64,000 nt of DNA from CATOSK01 sp963665735 (GTDB lineage Bacteria > Chloroflexota > Dehalococcoidia > Lucifugimonadales > UBA3495). Under the pieces are notes generated by a model. The model did no database searches. It was not told where the DNA came from and worked only from the letters and a program-made list of their open reading frames with translations. Every line of letters begins with the position of its first letter. Position 1 is the first letter of the stretch. Where the stretch lies: positions 1,736,001-1,800,000 of the forward strand of contig OY762444.1 in NCBI GenBank assembly GCA_963665735.1, written 5' to 3'. This document shows, in pieces, positions 32,794-40,496 of this stretch. The translations under genes and the position numbers were made by a program.

Positions 32794-33183
32794 TTAGCCT
32801 GCGCCCACGGCAGGCCCGATGGGATGGGCGCAAAGGTGCAGTTTGGCCGGAACCAGCCGTTCATTGACGGTATCGGCTTCCAGCCCAAAGCACATCAGGG
32901 CCAGCCAGCCCATGATGGGTTCGTCCACCGGAGCGAAAACCGTCTGGACTGTCATCGTCATATCCTTGACGGTGGCTTTCGCCTCTCCAATACCCAATTC
33001 CCGTCTAACGCCTTCGGGCGAAACGAAATTCCTGTATTCCTTCGGCGCCAGCCCCAGGGTATTTTCCAGGAAGGACGCGGGAAAGACGGCGTGCATGACC
33101 TCCGGGTTAACCAGAACGTCAACCCAATGCACGTCGCCCCCTTGCGGGTTGGCAATCCCTATCTGTGTGTAAAACGTCCCCAT
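32794..33183 (-). CDS. Retropepsin-fold protein lacking the catalytic DTG
   Basis: A 129-aa paralogue of the 1015 gene. It begins MGTFYTQIGI, has the flap-like YRNFVSPEGVRRELGIGEAKATV segment, and the C-terminal GWLALMCFGLEADTVNERLVP corresponds to LLGAYTLEGLALAVDPVAQRLVP. At the position of D26-T27-G28 it has N26-P27-E28, so it cannot be an aspartic protease. It lies between the L10 leader/attenuator and rplJ, 36 bases before rplJ, and so should be under ribosomal-protein control. GGGATGG precedes the ATG. Function unknown; a binding or regulatory role is possible. Confidence 0.7.
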   Translation of the reverse strand: MGTFYTQIGIANPQGGDVHWVDVLVNPEVMHAVFPASFLENTLGLAPKEYRNFVSPEGVRRELGIGEAKATVKDMTMTVQTVFAPVDEPIMGWLALMCFGLEADTVNERLVPAKLHLCAHPIGPAVGAG

Positions 33184-33200
33184 TGCTATTCCATCCCAAA

Positions 33201-33235
33201 TAAAAGTCCCTGCGCCACCTAACGAGGCGCAGGGA
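33201..33235 (-). terminator. Intrinsic attenuator at the end of the L10 leader
   Basis: On the minus strand TCCCTGCGCC pairs with GGCGCAGGGA (10 bp, 33235-33207) and is followed at once by CTTTTATTT. It comes directly after the L10 leader, where transcription attenuators are expected, and 18 bases before the next start codon. Confidence 0.8.
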
Positions 33236-33345
33236 ACGCGGTTGCGACCCTTCCGTTCTGGCGCCTCGGCGGGGGACTGCTCATTAACTTCCTCGAAACT
33301 CTTAGAAGCCCCGCTGTCTTTGGCTGTCGGTTTTGCCCGGGTTTT
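33236..33345 (-). promoter_or_regulatory. Ribosomal L10 leader
   Basis: The minus strand shows the conserved L10-leader core: CCAAAGACAGCGGGG (33323-33309) pairing with CCCCCGCCGAGG (33275-33264), with TTCTAAGAGTTT and AAGTTAAT in between. In many bacteria this RNA binds the L10-L12 complex and controls rplJL expression. Assignment is by eye from the known motif. Confidence 0.75.
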
Positions 33346-33350
33346 CCGGG

Positions 33351-33379
33351 ATTATACAACAATTATTCCGGCGGTTTAA
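33351..33379 (-). promoter_or_regulatory. Internal promoter ahead of the L10 leader
   Basis: A perfect TATAAT (33356-33351), 17 bases after TTAAAC, straddles the rplA stop codon. Transcription would begin near 33344, at the start of the L10 leader. Confidence 0.55.
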
Positions 33380-34079
33380 GCCCCTGGAGGCTGGGCAAGT
33401 CCACCGGAACGCTCGGCCCCATGGAAGAGGTCATGTAAGCCGTGCGGAGGAACGACCCTTTCACCGCCTCCGGCCTGGCCCGCATCACCGAATCTACCAG
33501 CACGGCCAGGTTTTCTATCAGGTGGTCCGTCTCAAAGCTGACCTTCCCGAACTGGCTATGGATGATGGAAGTCCGGTCAGTGCGGAACTCCAGCCGTCCC
33601 GCCTTGGATTCCTGGATGACCCGGGGCAAGTCCCGGGCCGGCACCATGGTGCCGGTGCGAGGGTTGGGCATCAGGCCGCGGCGTCCCAGCACCCGGCCCA
33701 GCCGCCCAATCTTGGGCATGATTTCCGGCACGGCCAGCCCGACCTCGAAGTCCACCCAGCCGCCTTCGACGCGCTCGATAATATCGTCGTCACCCACGAA
33801 GTCGGCCCCGGCCTGGCGGGCGATTTCGGCGGCCTCGCCGTTGGCGAAAACCACCACCCGCACCTGCTTGCCCAGGCCGTGGGGCAGAACCGTCACGCCC
33901 CGCACCATCTGGTCAGCGTGGCGGGTGTCGGCGTTGGTTCGCAGATGCACTTCCAGGGTTTCGTCAAACTTGGTGGAGGACGCCTCTTTCAGCAGGGCGA
34001 TGGCTTCCAGGGGCTGATAGGCCCGGTCTTCCTGCACCTGCTCGGCGGCGCCGGAGTAGCGTCGGCTGCGTTTGGGCAT
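33363..34079 (-). CDS. rplA: Ribosomal protein uL1
   Basis: A 238-aa L1 with the two-domain pattern: FDETLEVHLRTNADTRHADQMVRGVTVLPHG, KVRVVVFANGEAAEIARQAGAD and RGLMPNPRTGTMV. It binds 23S rRNA at the L1 stalk and often represses its own operon. It follows rplK by 77 bases. Its stop codon overlaps the internal promoter of the L10 leader. Confidence 0.95.
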   Translation of the reverse strand: MPKRSRRYSGAAEQVQEDRAYQPLEAIALLKEASSTKFDETLEVHLRTNADTRHADQMVRGVTVLPHGLGKQVRVVVFANGEAAEIARQAGADFVGDDDIIERVEGGWVDFEVGLAVPEIMPKIGRLGRVLGRRGLMPNPRTGTMVPARDLPRVIQESKAGRLEFRTDRTSIIHSQFGKVSFETDHLIENLAVLVDSVMRARPEAVKGSFLRTAYMTSSMGPSVPVDLPSLQGLKPPE

Positions 34080-34156
34080 TTTCTCTTCCTCAACCCGCCC
34101 CTCTAAGGGGGGAGATTTTTCAAGTACCTTTGCGGTGCCGTTAACGGCGGGCCGGT

Positions 34157-34585
34157 TCAGCCGTCCTCAATCTGGATGCCCATGCTGCGGGCGGTGCCGG
34201 CGATGATGGACATAGCCTGTTCCACCGATGAGGCGTTCAGGTCTTTCAGCTTGGTTTCGGCGATTTCCCGCAGCGAGTCCCGGCTGATGCTGCCCACCCC
34301 TCCCTCGCGGATGTCGCCCATGCCCTTTTCCACGCCGGCGGCCCGGCGAATCATGTCCGAGGCCGGCGGGGTGCGGGTTACGAAGGTAAAGGAACGGTCT
34401 TCGTAAACGGTCAGATGCACCGGCACGATGGTTCCCGCCTGGGGGCCGGTGCGCTCGTTGTATTCCTTCACGAAGTTCATAATGTTGACTCCGTGCTGGC
34501 CCAGGGCCGGCCCAACGGGAGGGGCCGGCGTAGCCTTCCCCGCGTCCAGTTGGAGCTTGATGATTGCGCGTACCTTTTTAGCCAA
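34157..34585 (-). CDS. rplK: Ribosomal protein uL11
   Basis: A 142-aa L11 of normal length: AIIKLQLDAGKATPAPPVGPALGQHGVNIMNFVKEYN at the start, followed by the RNA-binding domain (DLNASSVEQAMSIIAGTARSMGI). TTG start with GGAGGACGG; it lies nine bases after nusG. Confidence 0.96.
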   Translation of the reverse strand: MAKKVRAIIKLQLDAGKATPAPPVGPALGQHGVNIMNFVKEYNERTGPQAGTIVPVHLTVYEDRSFTFVTRTPPASDMIRRAAGVEKGMGDIREGGVGSISRDSLREIAETKLKDLNASSVEQAMSIIAGTARSMGIQIEDG

Positions 34586-34594
34586 CCGTCCTCC

Positions 34595-35170
34595 TTAGGC
34601 CCGTTCAACCTGCAAAAAGTCCAGTTCCACCGGGGTCTCCCTGCCGAAGAAGGACACCAGCACCCGCACCTTGCCCTTGCCTTCATCCACGTCGCCGATG
34701 GCGCCCACGAAGTCCACGAATGGCCCTTCCGTTATTCGCACCGTGTCGCCCTTGTTCAGTCCGATGTTGACGCGGGTGGGGCCGCTTTCCACCTTGTTCA
34801 GGATGTCGTCCAACTGGCTGTCTTCCAGCGGCACCGGCTTGGGCCGGGCGTCATAGTCGTCCTCGCTGGACACGAACCCGGTTACGCCGGGGGTGTTCCG
34901 CACCACGTACCAGCTTTCGTCGTCCATCTGCATCTGCACCAGGATATAGCCGGGGAAGAGCTTGCGCCGTTCCGAGCGGCGCTTGCCATCCTTGAAGATG
35001 ACCTCTTCCTCGGTGGGTACGATGACCTGGAAAATCCGGTCCTCCATGTCCAGGCTTTGGATACGGAGGTCCAGGTTCCTTTTAACCAGGTCTTCCTGCC
35101 CCGAATAGGTATGGACGATATACCAGTGGGGGTTGATTTCTTCGATTTGGTCCAAGTCGCTAGTAGTCAT
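34595..35170 (-). CDS. nusG: Transcription antitermination factor NusG
   Basis: A 191-aa NusG: NGN domain (HWYIVHTYSGQEDLVKRNLD, GYILVQMQMDDESWYVVRNTPGVTGFV) and C-terminal KOW domain (GDTVRITEGPFVDFVGAIGDVD). It binds RNA polymerase and links it to Rho or the ribosome. ATG 35170 is used; TTG 35173 is adjacent. Upstream, 460 bases of palindromic repeats separate it from secE, with which it is usually tightly linked. Confidence 0.95.
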   Translation of the reverse strand: MTTSDLDQIEEINPHWYIVHTYSGQEDLVKRNLDLRIQSLDMEDRIFQVIVPTEEEVIFKDGKRRSERRKLFPGYILVQMQMDDESWYVVRNTPGVTGFVSSEDDYDARPKPVPLEDSQLDDILNKVESGPTRVNIGLNKGDTVRITEGPFVDFVGAIGDVDEGKGKVRVLVSFFGRETPVELDFLQVERA

Positions 35171-35309
35171 CAAAAACCGCCTTGACAGGCGCAGATTGGG
35201 CGGAAATTCCGGGGATTACCCCGCCTTTCCGTCAAGTAGTCCGGTAAATTGGCAGCGTCCCAATGCGGTGGGCCGTCGTTCAAACTGCCTACCGTGGTTC
35301 CGGCCCGAT

Positions 35310-35630
35310 ACCGTCATTCCGGCGAAGGCCGGAATCCAGAAATCCCGCGCCCAAGCCATCGTTCCCGCCAAAGCAGGAATCCACCCTTTACTGCCCGTCG
35401 GCCTTAAACCGTCATTCCCGCTAAGGCAGGAACCCACCCTTTATTACCCGTCGGCCTTAAACCGTCATTCCCGCCAAAGCGGGAGTCCACCCTTACCCAC
35501 CGGCCTTAAACCGTCATTCCGGCGAAGGCCGGAATCCAGAAATCCCGCGCCCAAGCCATCGTTCCCGCCAAAGCAGGAATCCACCCCTCCCTCTTGCCAA
35601 GGGAATGGCAGGAATGGGGGTCAAACCCGC
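35310..35630. repeat. Array of family A palindromes between secE and nusG
   Basis: Seven units of the type CGTCATTCCNGC(G/C)AA(A/G)GC(C/A)GGAATCCA occur at about 35310, 35358, 35410, 35462, 35510, 35556 and part of 35590, spaced 46-52 bases, with alternating GCCTTAAAC and CCCAAGCCATC spacers. The arms vary together so that pairing is kept. Confidence 0.85.
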
Positions 35631-35870
35631 CTAGAAAATGAACCGGGTAAAGACTTCCGAGAACACCCGGTCCAGCACTCCCAGGAACACGCCCACGGCG
35701 ATAGCCAGGATGATGACCACCATGGTCAGCCGGGCGGTCTCCTCCCGGCTGGGCCAGACCGACTTCCGCAGTTCGGCATAGACTTCCTGCATGAAGACGA
35801 CCGGGTTGGCCCGGCCCACGGCGCCGGGACGCAGGGGAGATTGGGGCCGCCGAGTGGAAGCCCTGGCCAT
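35631..35870 (-). CDS. secE: Preprotein translocase subunit SecE
   Basis: A 79-aa single-pass SecE: a basic N-terminus, the amphipathic EVYAELRKSVWPSREETARLT motif and one transmembrane helix (about residues 49-68). It clamps SecY in the membrane. ATG 35870 with GAGGTAGGGAC upstream, five bases after the rpmG stop. Confidence 0.93.
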   Translation of the reverse strand: MARASTRRPQSPLRPGAVGRANPVVFMQEVYAELRKSVWPSREETARLTMVVIILAIAVGVFLGVLDRVFSEVFTRFIF

Positions 35871-35874
35871 GTCC

Positions 35875-36045
35875 CTACCTCACTTCCCGGTGGACTTTGT
35901 GCCCCCGGCAGCGGGAGCAGTACTTCCGCAGTTCCATCCGCTGGGTATCGTTGCGCCGGTTCTTCACCGTAGCATAGTTACGCTCACGGCAGTCGCTGCA
36001 CTGCATCGTAATGACGCCGCGCACATCGGTTGTCTTTCGCGCCAT
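35875..36045 (-). CDS. rpmG: Ribosomal protein bL33
   Basis: A 56-aa protein: ARKTTDVRGVITMQC, then SDCRERNYATVKNRRNDTQRMELRKYC and SRCRGHKVHREVR. It keeps both CxxC pairs (CSDC and CSRC), that is, the zinc-binding form. It is too short for many gene finders. It lies in the standard place between tuf and secE. Confidence 0.95.
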   Translation of the reverse strand: MARKTTDVRGVITMQCSDCRERNYATVKNRRNDTQRMELRKYCSRCRGHKVHREVR

Positions 36046-36126
36046 GTCTTGCCCCCTACCAGGCGAACAACTTTGAAATTGTGGTTAATTTTCCCGTTCG
36101 CCCTGAGCTTTCTCACCCAAGGCTAC

Positions 36127-36159
36127 CCGTTCATGGTGAGCTTGTCGAACCATGAACGG
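36127..36159. repeat. Family E hairpin between tuf and rpmG
   Basis: CCGTTCATGG and CCATGAACGG pair around TGAGCTTGTCGAA. Related copies are at 23725-23755 and 52126-52188. Confidence 0.7.
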
Positions 36160-36197
36160 ACTCCCGATTTGCCCATCAGTCCCAAGATGCTGGGATA

Positions 36198-37382
36198 CTA
36201 GTCCAGCAGTCTGGTGAACACGCCGGCCCCGACGGTGCGCCCGCCCTCGCGGATTGCGAACCGCAGGCCCTCTTCAATCGCCACCGGGGTAATCAGGTTG
36301 ATGGTCATGGTGATGTTGTCGCCGGGCATGACCATTTCCACCCCTTCGGGCAGGCCGATTTCGCCGGTGATGTCGCTGGTGCGAATGTAAAACTGGGGCT
36401 TGTAACCGGGGAAGAAGGGCGTGTGACGGCCTCCCTCTTCCCGGCTGAGGACGTAAACCTCGGCCTCGGCCCGGGAATAGGGCCGCATCGAACCCGGTTT
36501 CACCACCACCTGACCCCGTTCCACCTCATCCCGGTCAACGCCCCGCAGCAGGATGCCCACGGCGTCGCCGGCCTCGGTGGTGTCCAGCAGCTTGTGGAAC
36601 ATTTCCAGGCCGGTGGCGACTGTCTTGCGAACGTCCCCGAACCGGATAATCTCAACTTCCTCGCCGACTTTCAGCGAACCCCGTTCCACCCGGCCCGTGA
36701 CCACCGTGCCGCGGCCCTTGATGCCGAAAACGTCTTCCACCGGCATCAGGAAAGCCTGGTCGGTGATGCGGGTGGGCAGCGGGAAGTAATCGTCCATCGC
36801 CTGCACCAGGTCAACGATGCCCTGTTCGTACTCCGGGTCGCCTTCCAGGGCCTTCAGGCCGCTGCAACGGACGATGGGGGTGTCGTCACCGGGGAATTCG
36901 TAGCGGCTCAGCAGTTCCCGGACTTCCAGTTCCACCAGTTCCAGCAACTCTTCGTCGTCCATCATGTCAACCTTGTTCAGGGCGACGATGATGCTGGGCA
37001 CTTCCACTTGGCGGGCCAGCAGGATGTGTTCGCGGGTCTGGGGCATGGGGCCGTCGGGCGCGCTGACCACCAGCACCGCGCCGTCCATCTGGGCCGCGCC
37101 GGTAATCATGTTCTTGATGTAGTCGGCGTGACCGGGGCAGTCCACGTGGGCATAGTGACGGGCTTCCGACTCGTACTCCACGTGAGCGATGGCGATGGTC
37201 ACGCCCCGGGCCTTCTCTTCGGGGGCGTTGTCAATTTCGTCCAGGCCCCGGAAACTCGCCAGGTTGCGCTCCGCCTGCACCCGGGTAATGGCGGCGGTCA
37301 AAGTGGTCTTGCCGTGGTCAACATGACCAATGGTGCCCACGTTCATGTGGGGCTTGGAACGGTCGAACTGCTGTTTTGCCAT
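36198..37382 (-). CDS. tuf: Elongation factor Tu
   Basis: A 394-aa EF-Tu. GTPase motifs GHVDHGKTTL, DCPGHADYIKNMITGAAQMDGA, NKVDMMDD and the later domains II and III are complete (MPVEDVFGIKGRGTVVTGRVERG). It delivers aminoacyl-tRNA to the ribosome. The start at 37382 (MAKQQFDRSKPHMNVGTIG) has AAAGGAGAGGG upstream; the longer frame to 37454 is not family-like. It follows three tRNA genes, the same order as the classic thrU-tyrU-glyT-thrT-tufB operon but without tRNA-Gly. Confidence 0.97.
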   Translation of the reverse strand: MAKQQFDRSKPHMNVGTIGHVDHGKTTLTAAITRVQAERNLASFRGLDEIDNAPEEKARGVTIAIAHVEYESEARHYAHVDCPGHADYIKNMITGAAQMDGAVLVVSAPDGPMPQTREHILLARQVEVPSIIVALNKVDMMDDEELLELVELEVRELLSRYEFPGDDTPIVRCSGLKALEGDPEYEQGIVDLVQAMDDYFPLPTRITDQAFLMPVEDVFGIKGRGTVVTGRVERGSLKVGEEVEIIRFGDVRKTVATGLEMFHKLLDTTEAGDAVGILLRGVDRDEVERGQVVVKPGSMRPYSRAEAEVYVLSREEGGRHTPFFPGYKPQFYIRTSDITGEIGLPEGVEMVMPGDNITMTINLITPVAIEEGLRFAIREGGRTVGAGVFTRLLD

Positions 37383-37510
37383 TTCGGATTCCCTCTCCTT
37401 TGATGCTTGACTCTTTAACTTCCCTGGCCGTCGGCCTTGCCCCGCCCCGTTCATGGCAAGGCTGCCGGGCCGCCCAGGGGTTTCCGGGGGACTGCCCCGG
37501 TGAAATCCGG

Positions 37511-37585
37511 TGGAGCCCAGAGGCGGGATTGAACCGCCGACCCCGTTCTTACCAAGAACGTGCTCTACCGCTGAGCTATCTGGGC
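37511..37585 (-). tRNA. tRNA-Thr(GGU)
   Basis: A full cloverleaf: acceptor GCCCAGA/TCTGGGC, D-arm with AGCTCAGCGGTAGAGC, anticodon loop TTGGTAA (GGT), T-arm GGTTCAATCCC, and an encoded CCA end after discriminator T. Confidence 0.96.
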
Positions 37586-37655
37586 CCGTTAGCCGGTCTT
37601 GTCAGCCGTATGTTTGTTGACTTGCGCTTATTGGCGGATGCTGGGGGGAACCAGA

Positions 37656-37743
37656 TGGTGGAGGGGGCAGGATTCGAACCTGCGAACTCCTTCCGGAGGC
37701 CAGATTTACAGTCTGGTGGCTTTAACCGCTCACCCACCCCTCC
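37656..37743 (-). tRNA. tRNA-Tyr(GUA)
   Basis: A class II tRNA with a long variable arm: acceptor GGAGGGG/CCCCTCC, anticodon loop CTGTAAA (GTA), variable arm CCTCCGGAAGGAG, T-loop GGTTCGAATCC and encoded ACCA end. Confidence 0.96.
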
Positions 37744-37836
37744 AAGCTGGCGTACCCGCAATGGTCAACCTTGGGTCATGGCCCTCCCGCCCACCCTGCG
37801 GCTTGGCCGCCGGGCGCGGACTGTCGAATTATTCCT

Positions 37837-37911
37837 TGGAGCCCCAGAGGGGACTCGAACCCCTAACCTGTCGATTACAAATCGACTGCGCTACCGTTGC
37901 GCCACAGGGGC
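37837..37911 (-). tRNA. tRNA-Thr(UGU)
   Basis: Acceptor GCCCCTG paired with CTGGGGC (one G-T type mismatch), D-arm GGCGCAACGGTAGCGC, anticodon loop TTTGTAA (TGT), T-arm GGTTCGAGTCC and encoded CCA. Confidence 0.95.
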
Positions 37912-37936
37912 AAGATGGCGAAAGCCGGGCTACATT

Positions 37937-37966
37937 AGAAAAAGGCCCCGCGACGTGGGGGCCTTT
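37937..37966 (-). terminator. Intrinsic terminator ahead of the tRNA-tuf operon
   Basis: On the minus strand AAAGGCCCC pairs with GGGGCCTTT across an eight-base loop and is followed by TTC, giving TTTTTC. It is 25 bases before tRNA-Thr(UGU). It may end higBA transcripts, or attenuate those from the promoter at 37981-38007. Confidence 0.65.
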
Positions 37967-37980
37967 CCGGTCGCCGCTTT

Positions 37981-38007
37981 CTTATATGCCAAGTATATAT
38001 ATGTCAA
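37981..38007 (-). promoter_or_regulatory. Promoter for the tRNA-tuf operon
   Basis: A consensus TTGACA (38007-38002) and TATAAG (37986-37981) are separated by an AT-rich 15-base spacer. The TTGACA overlaps the TGA stop of the higA-like gene. Confidence 0.5.
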
Positions 38008-38351
38008 GCATTGCCAGTCAATAGGTTCCCGCCGGATTCGCCGGGTCTTTCGCCCGAGTCTTTCGATTGCACCGAAAAGCGCAGTTCAACCCCGCAGGCC
38101 GCCGAAACCTTGGCCAAAGTATCCAGCCGTGGATTTCGCCGGCCCGACAAGGCCCTGGAAAGGGCCACCCGGTCAAGATTGGCCTCCGCCGCCAGCTTGG
38201 ACACGCCGCCCATTGCCTCGGCCACGTTGCGAAACGCCTTCATCAGCAGCCGCGGGTCATCGCCCATTTCCTCAATGACCGCGTTCAGATACTCCGCAAT
38301 ATCCTCCGGTGTCTTGAGATAATCGCTGGCCTTGTGTTCTACCAAGGGCAT
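38004..38351 (-). CDS. HigA-like antidote (TIGR02684 type)
   Basis: A 115-aa protein with SDYLKTPEDIAEYLNAVIEEMGDDPRLLMKAFRNVAEAMGG followed by a helix-turn-helix (VSKLAAEANLDRVALSRALSGRRNPRLDTLAKVSAACG), the pattern of addiction-module antidotes of this group. It binds its own promoter and neutralises the toxin encoded one base upstream. The C-terminal 20 residues are low-complexity. GGAG lies eight bases before ATG 38351. Confidence 0.88.
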   Translation of the reverse strand: MPLVEHKASDYLKTPEDIAEYLNAVIEEMGDDPRLLMKAFRNVAEAMGGVSKLAAEANLDRVALSRALSGRRNPRLDTLAKVSAACGVELRFSVQSKDSGERPGESGGNLLTGNA

Positions 38352-38352
38352 A

Positions 38353-38670
38353 TTATTTCTCCGATAAGTAATCTCTCCAAAGTGCGCGTGCTCTGGCAAC
38401 ATCCCGGCTCTGGCGGCTCTTGGCACCACCAGCCAACAGGATTACGAGGTTATTCCCGTCCCGTCCGTAATACACCCTGTAACCAGGGCCGAAGTCTATT
38501 CGAAGCTCCGCCAGCCCCGGGCCAAGTGTCCGGTGATCTCCGAAATTCCCTACTCCCATGCGGTCAATTCGGGTTTGGATTCGCGCTCGCGCCCGGGAGT
38601 TTTGTCGTCGGAACCACACATCAAAATGGTCTGTCCCGTCGGTAGAAACGTAATGAACAACCCTGAGCAT
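38353..38670 (-). CDS. HigB/RelE-superfamily toxin (TIGR02683 type)
   Basis: A 105-aa protein: FDVWFRRQNSRARARIQTRIDRMGVGNFGDHRTLG, then LAELRIDFGPGYRVYYGRDGNNLVILLAGGAK, typical of addiction-module killer proteins that act as ribosome-linked mRNA interferases. It precedes the antidote gene, as usual for this toxin-first type. A 7-bp inverted repeat sits just upstream of the start codon. Confidence 0.9.
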   Translation of the reverse strand: MLRVVHYVSTDGTDHFDVWFRRQNSRARARIQTRIDRMGVGNFGDHRTLGPGLAELRIDFGPGYRVYYGRDGNNLVILLAGGAKSRQSRDVARARALWRDYLSEK

Positions 38671-38676
38671 CCAATC

Positions 38677-38698
38677 AGTGTAGTCTAATGGCTACACT
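38677..38698. promoter_or_regulatory. Candidate operator of the toxin-antitoxin module
   Basis: AGTGTAG and CTACACT form a perfect 7-bp inverted repeat with an eight-base spacer, ending seven bases before the toxin ATG: the usual site for antidote autorepression. Confidence 0.5.
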
Positions 38699-39019
38699 AA
38701 ATCAACAAAAGGGCCAATCAATCCAGAATTTTTCGATTGTAGGCGGGAAAAGGGTGAGGGGGAAAACGAAGGACTGCATGAGGTTTGAAGGTGAAGTAAA
38801 GGGGTTCAGGGAGATGGGATATAGCTACGGTAATGGCCGAATCCGGCAATGCGCCGAAATAGTTTGATGCCCTTTTTGCGCTTTGGCCTTGAAACCACAA
38901 TGAAAATTTACCGCAAAACTGCCCACCAAAAAGATACTACGGTTGCAATTCCTGCTACAATTGAAACTAATCGGCCCAAAAGTATCAATTGCCTCCAAAA
39001 TAGCAACCGGAGTTTCCAA

Positions 39020-40174
39020 TTGGCCATCAGCGACTTGAAGAACAGCCCTTGCGGACGCCTGGCGCCCATAGAAGGCGGAAACTTGGCTTTTGTACCGGAC
39101 AATCTCCCCCGCCAGGTTGACTTGACTCCCCAACTTGTCTATCTCCTGGACGAAGCGTCGCGAGCGGTGGCAACCTTGGCCGGCGTCGGAGAAACTGTCC
39201 CCAATCCTCATCTCTTAATCAATCCCTTCATGCGCCGGGAAGCCGTGCTGTCCTCTCGAATCGAGGGCACCGAGGCATCCCTGTCTGACCTGTTCCTATA
39301 TGAGGCAATGCCAACTGAACGGCCCAAGGGAGACGTGGCCGAAGTCGCCAACTACGTGCGGGCCTTGGAACGCGGCTTAAACTTGTTGAATGAATTGCCC
39401 ATCTGCCTGCGCCTGGCTAACGAGATGCACCATGTCCTGCTCAGCGGGGTCAGGGGCGCCGGCCCTCACGCCGGAAACATCCGTCCCAGCCAAGTCTGGA
39501 TCGGCTCTCCGGGTACTCCGGTGCAAGATGCCACCTACGTTCCTCCGCCGGCCCATTTGATACTGGACTTGCTGCACGATTGGGAAACCTTTGCAAATGA
39601 AGACCCTCTCATGCCGCCCTTGGTTCAATGCGCCTTGATGCACTACCAGTTTGAGGCCATCCACCCTTATGTTGACGGGAACGGGCGTTTGGGACGACTG
39701 CTCATTGTCCTGTTCTTGCAAACCAAAGGGGTGTTGCCCCAGCCCTTGCTGTACCTTAGCGCTTACTTCGAGCGCGACCGACAAGCCTACTATGACCACT
39801 TGTTTCGAGTCAGCGCCACCGGAGACTGGCAGACTTGGATAGGTTACTTTCTTGACGGCGTGTTTGAGCAGGCTCAGGATACCCTGCGCCGGGCCAGACA
39901 CATGAGAAACCTTCACGAGGATATGAAAAGCCAATTGCAGGAGAACCGGGAATCCGCCAATGCCCTCATGTTGTTGGATGACCTCTTTGAAAGGCCGTTT
40001 ATGACTGCCCCATTAGCGGCCAAATTGCTGGGCATATCCCCCGCCGGCGCCCGCCGAATCCTAGACCGTATGCACGGTCTGGGAATCCTGGATTTCCGAA
40101 CCGATGCTTGGCCTCGGCTCTACATTATGAGCCAATTGCTTGACGCGGTGAGTTCCCCCGCCATCCCCAGCTAA
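39020..40174 (+). CDS. Fic-domain protein (class II) with C-terminal winged helix
   Basis: A 384-aa Fic protein. The inhibitory helix motif LSSRIEGTEAS lies N-terminal to the Fic core, whose active site reads HPYVDGNGRLGR (H215). A winged-helix-like end (FMTAPLAAKLLGISPAGARRILDRMHGLGIL) follows. Such enzymes AMP-modify target proteins and are held off by the inhibitory Glu. The start is uncertain: TTG 39020 has CGGAG eight bases upstream; ATGs at 38900 and 38849 give up to 441 aa with an N-terminus unlike the family. About 180 bases between the operator and this gene show nothing else. Confidence 0.88.
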   Translation: MAISDLKNSPCGRLAPIEGGNLAFVPDNLPRQVDLTPQLVYLLDEASRAVATLAGVGETVPNPHLLINPFMRREAVLSSRIEGTEASLSDLFLYEAMPTERPKGDVAEVANYVRALERGLNLLNELPICLRLANEMHHVLLSGVRGAGPHAGNIRPSQVWIGSPGTPVQDATYVPPPAHLILDLLHDWETFANEDPLMPPLVQCALMHYQFEAIHPYVDGNGRLGRLLIVLFLQTKGVLPQPLLYLSAYFERDRQAYYDHLFRVSATGDWQTWIGYFLDGVFEQAQDTLRRARHMRNLHEDMKSQLQENRESANALMLLDDLFERPFMTAPLAAKLLGISPAGARRILDRMHGLGILDFRTDAWPRLYIMSQLLDAVSSPAIPS

Positions 40175-40425
40175 TCGGAACCGCCTACGGATTCGGCAAG
40201 GTTTTCCCGCTCCTCCAGCAAAGGCGCCAGGTACTGTGACGCCGCATGGAGTTCAAAACCCACCACGTCAAAGCCGTCCTCTTCGCTGCCGAAGTCTATG
40301 ACGAGGGGCGAGGTGACTTGACTCGACACTTCGATTTTCCGCCCTGGAATCAGCACGTTAAGGATGTCGAACTCTTTGTCATAAGTCACCTTGAGATACT
40401 TATCGCCGTAATCCTTCGGTTTCAC
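40171..40425 (-). CDS. DUF2283-family protein, copy 2
   Basis: An 84-aa protein, about 80 percent identical to the 40497 copy: YLKVTYDKEFDILNVLIPGR, then SPLVIDFGSEEDGFDVVGFELHAASQYLAPLL. The start is GTG (the other copy has ATG at the same place). The 70 bases upstream repeat the end of the DUF4258 gene, so the whole unit was tandemly duplicated. DUF2283 proteins often pair with DUF4258 proteins, as an antitoxin-like partner. It overlaps the Fic stop by four bases, in the opposite direction. Confidence 0.8.
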   Translation of the reverse strand: MKPKDYGDKYLKVTYDKEFDILNVLIPGRKIEVSSQVTSPLVIDFGSEEDGFDVVGFELHAASQYLAPLLEERENLAESVGGSD

Positions 40426-40496
40426 AATTCGCCTCGCCGGTATCGCCTGGTTGTGGCAGTGTTGAAATGAGCAGCGACGACACCCCCGTCGTGCCG

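Noticed and set aside
35310..35630. CRISPR-like array
   Set aside because: The regular spacing is due to self-complementary family A units; repeats vary, spacers are repeated in the same array (GCCTTAAAC, CCCAAGCCATC) and no cas gene is near.
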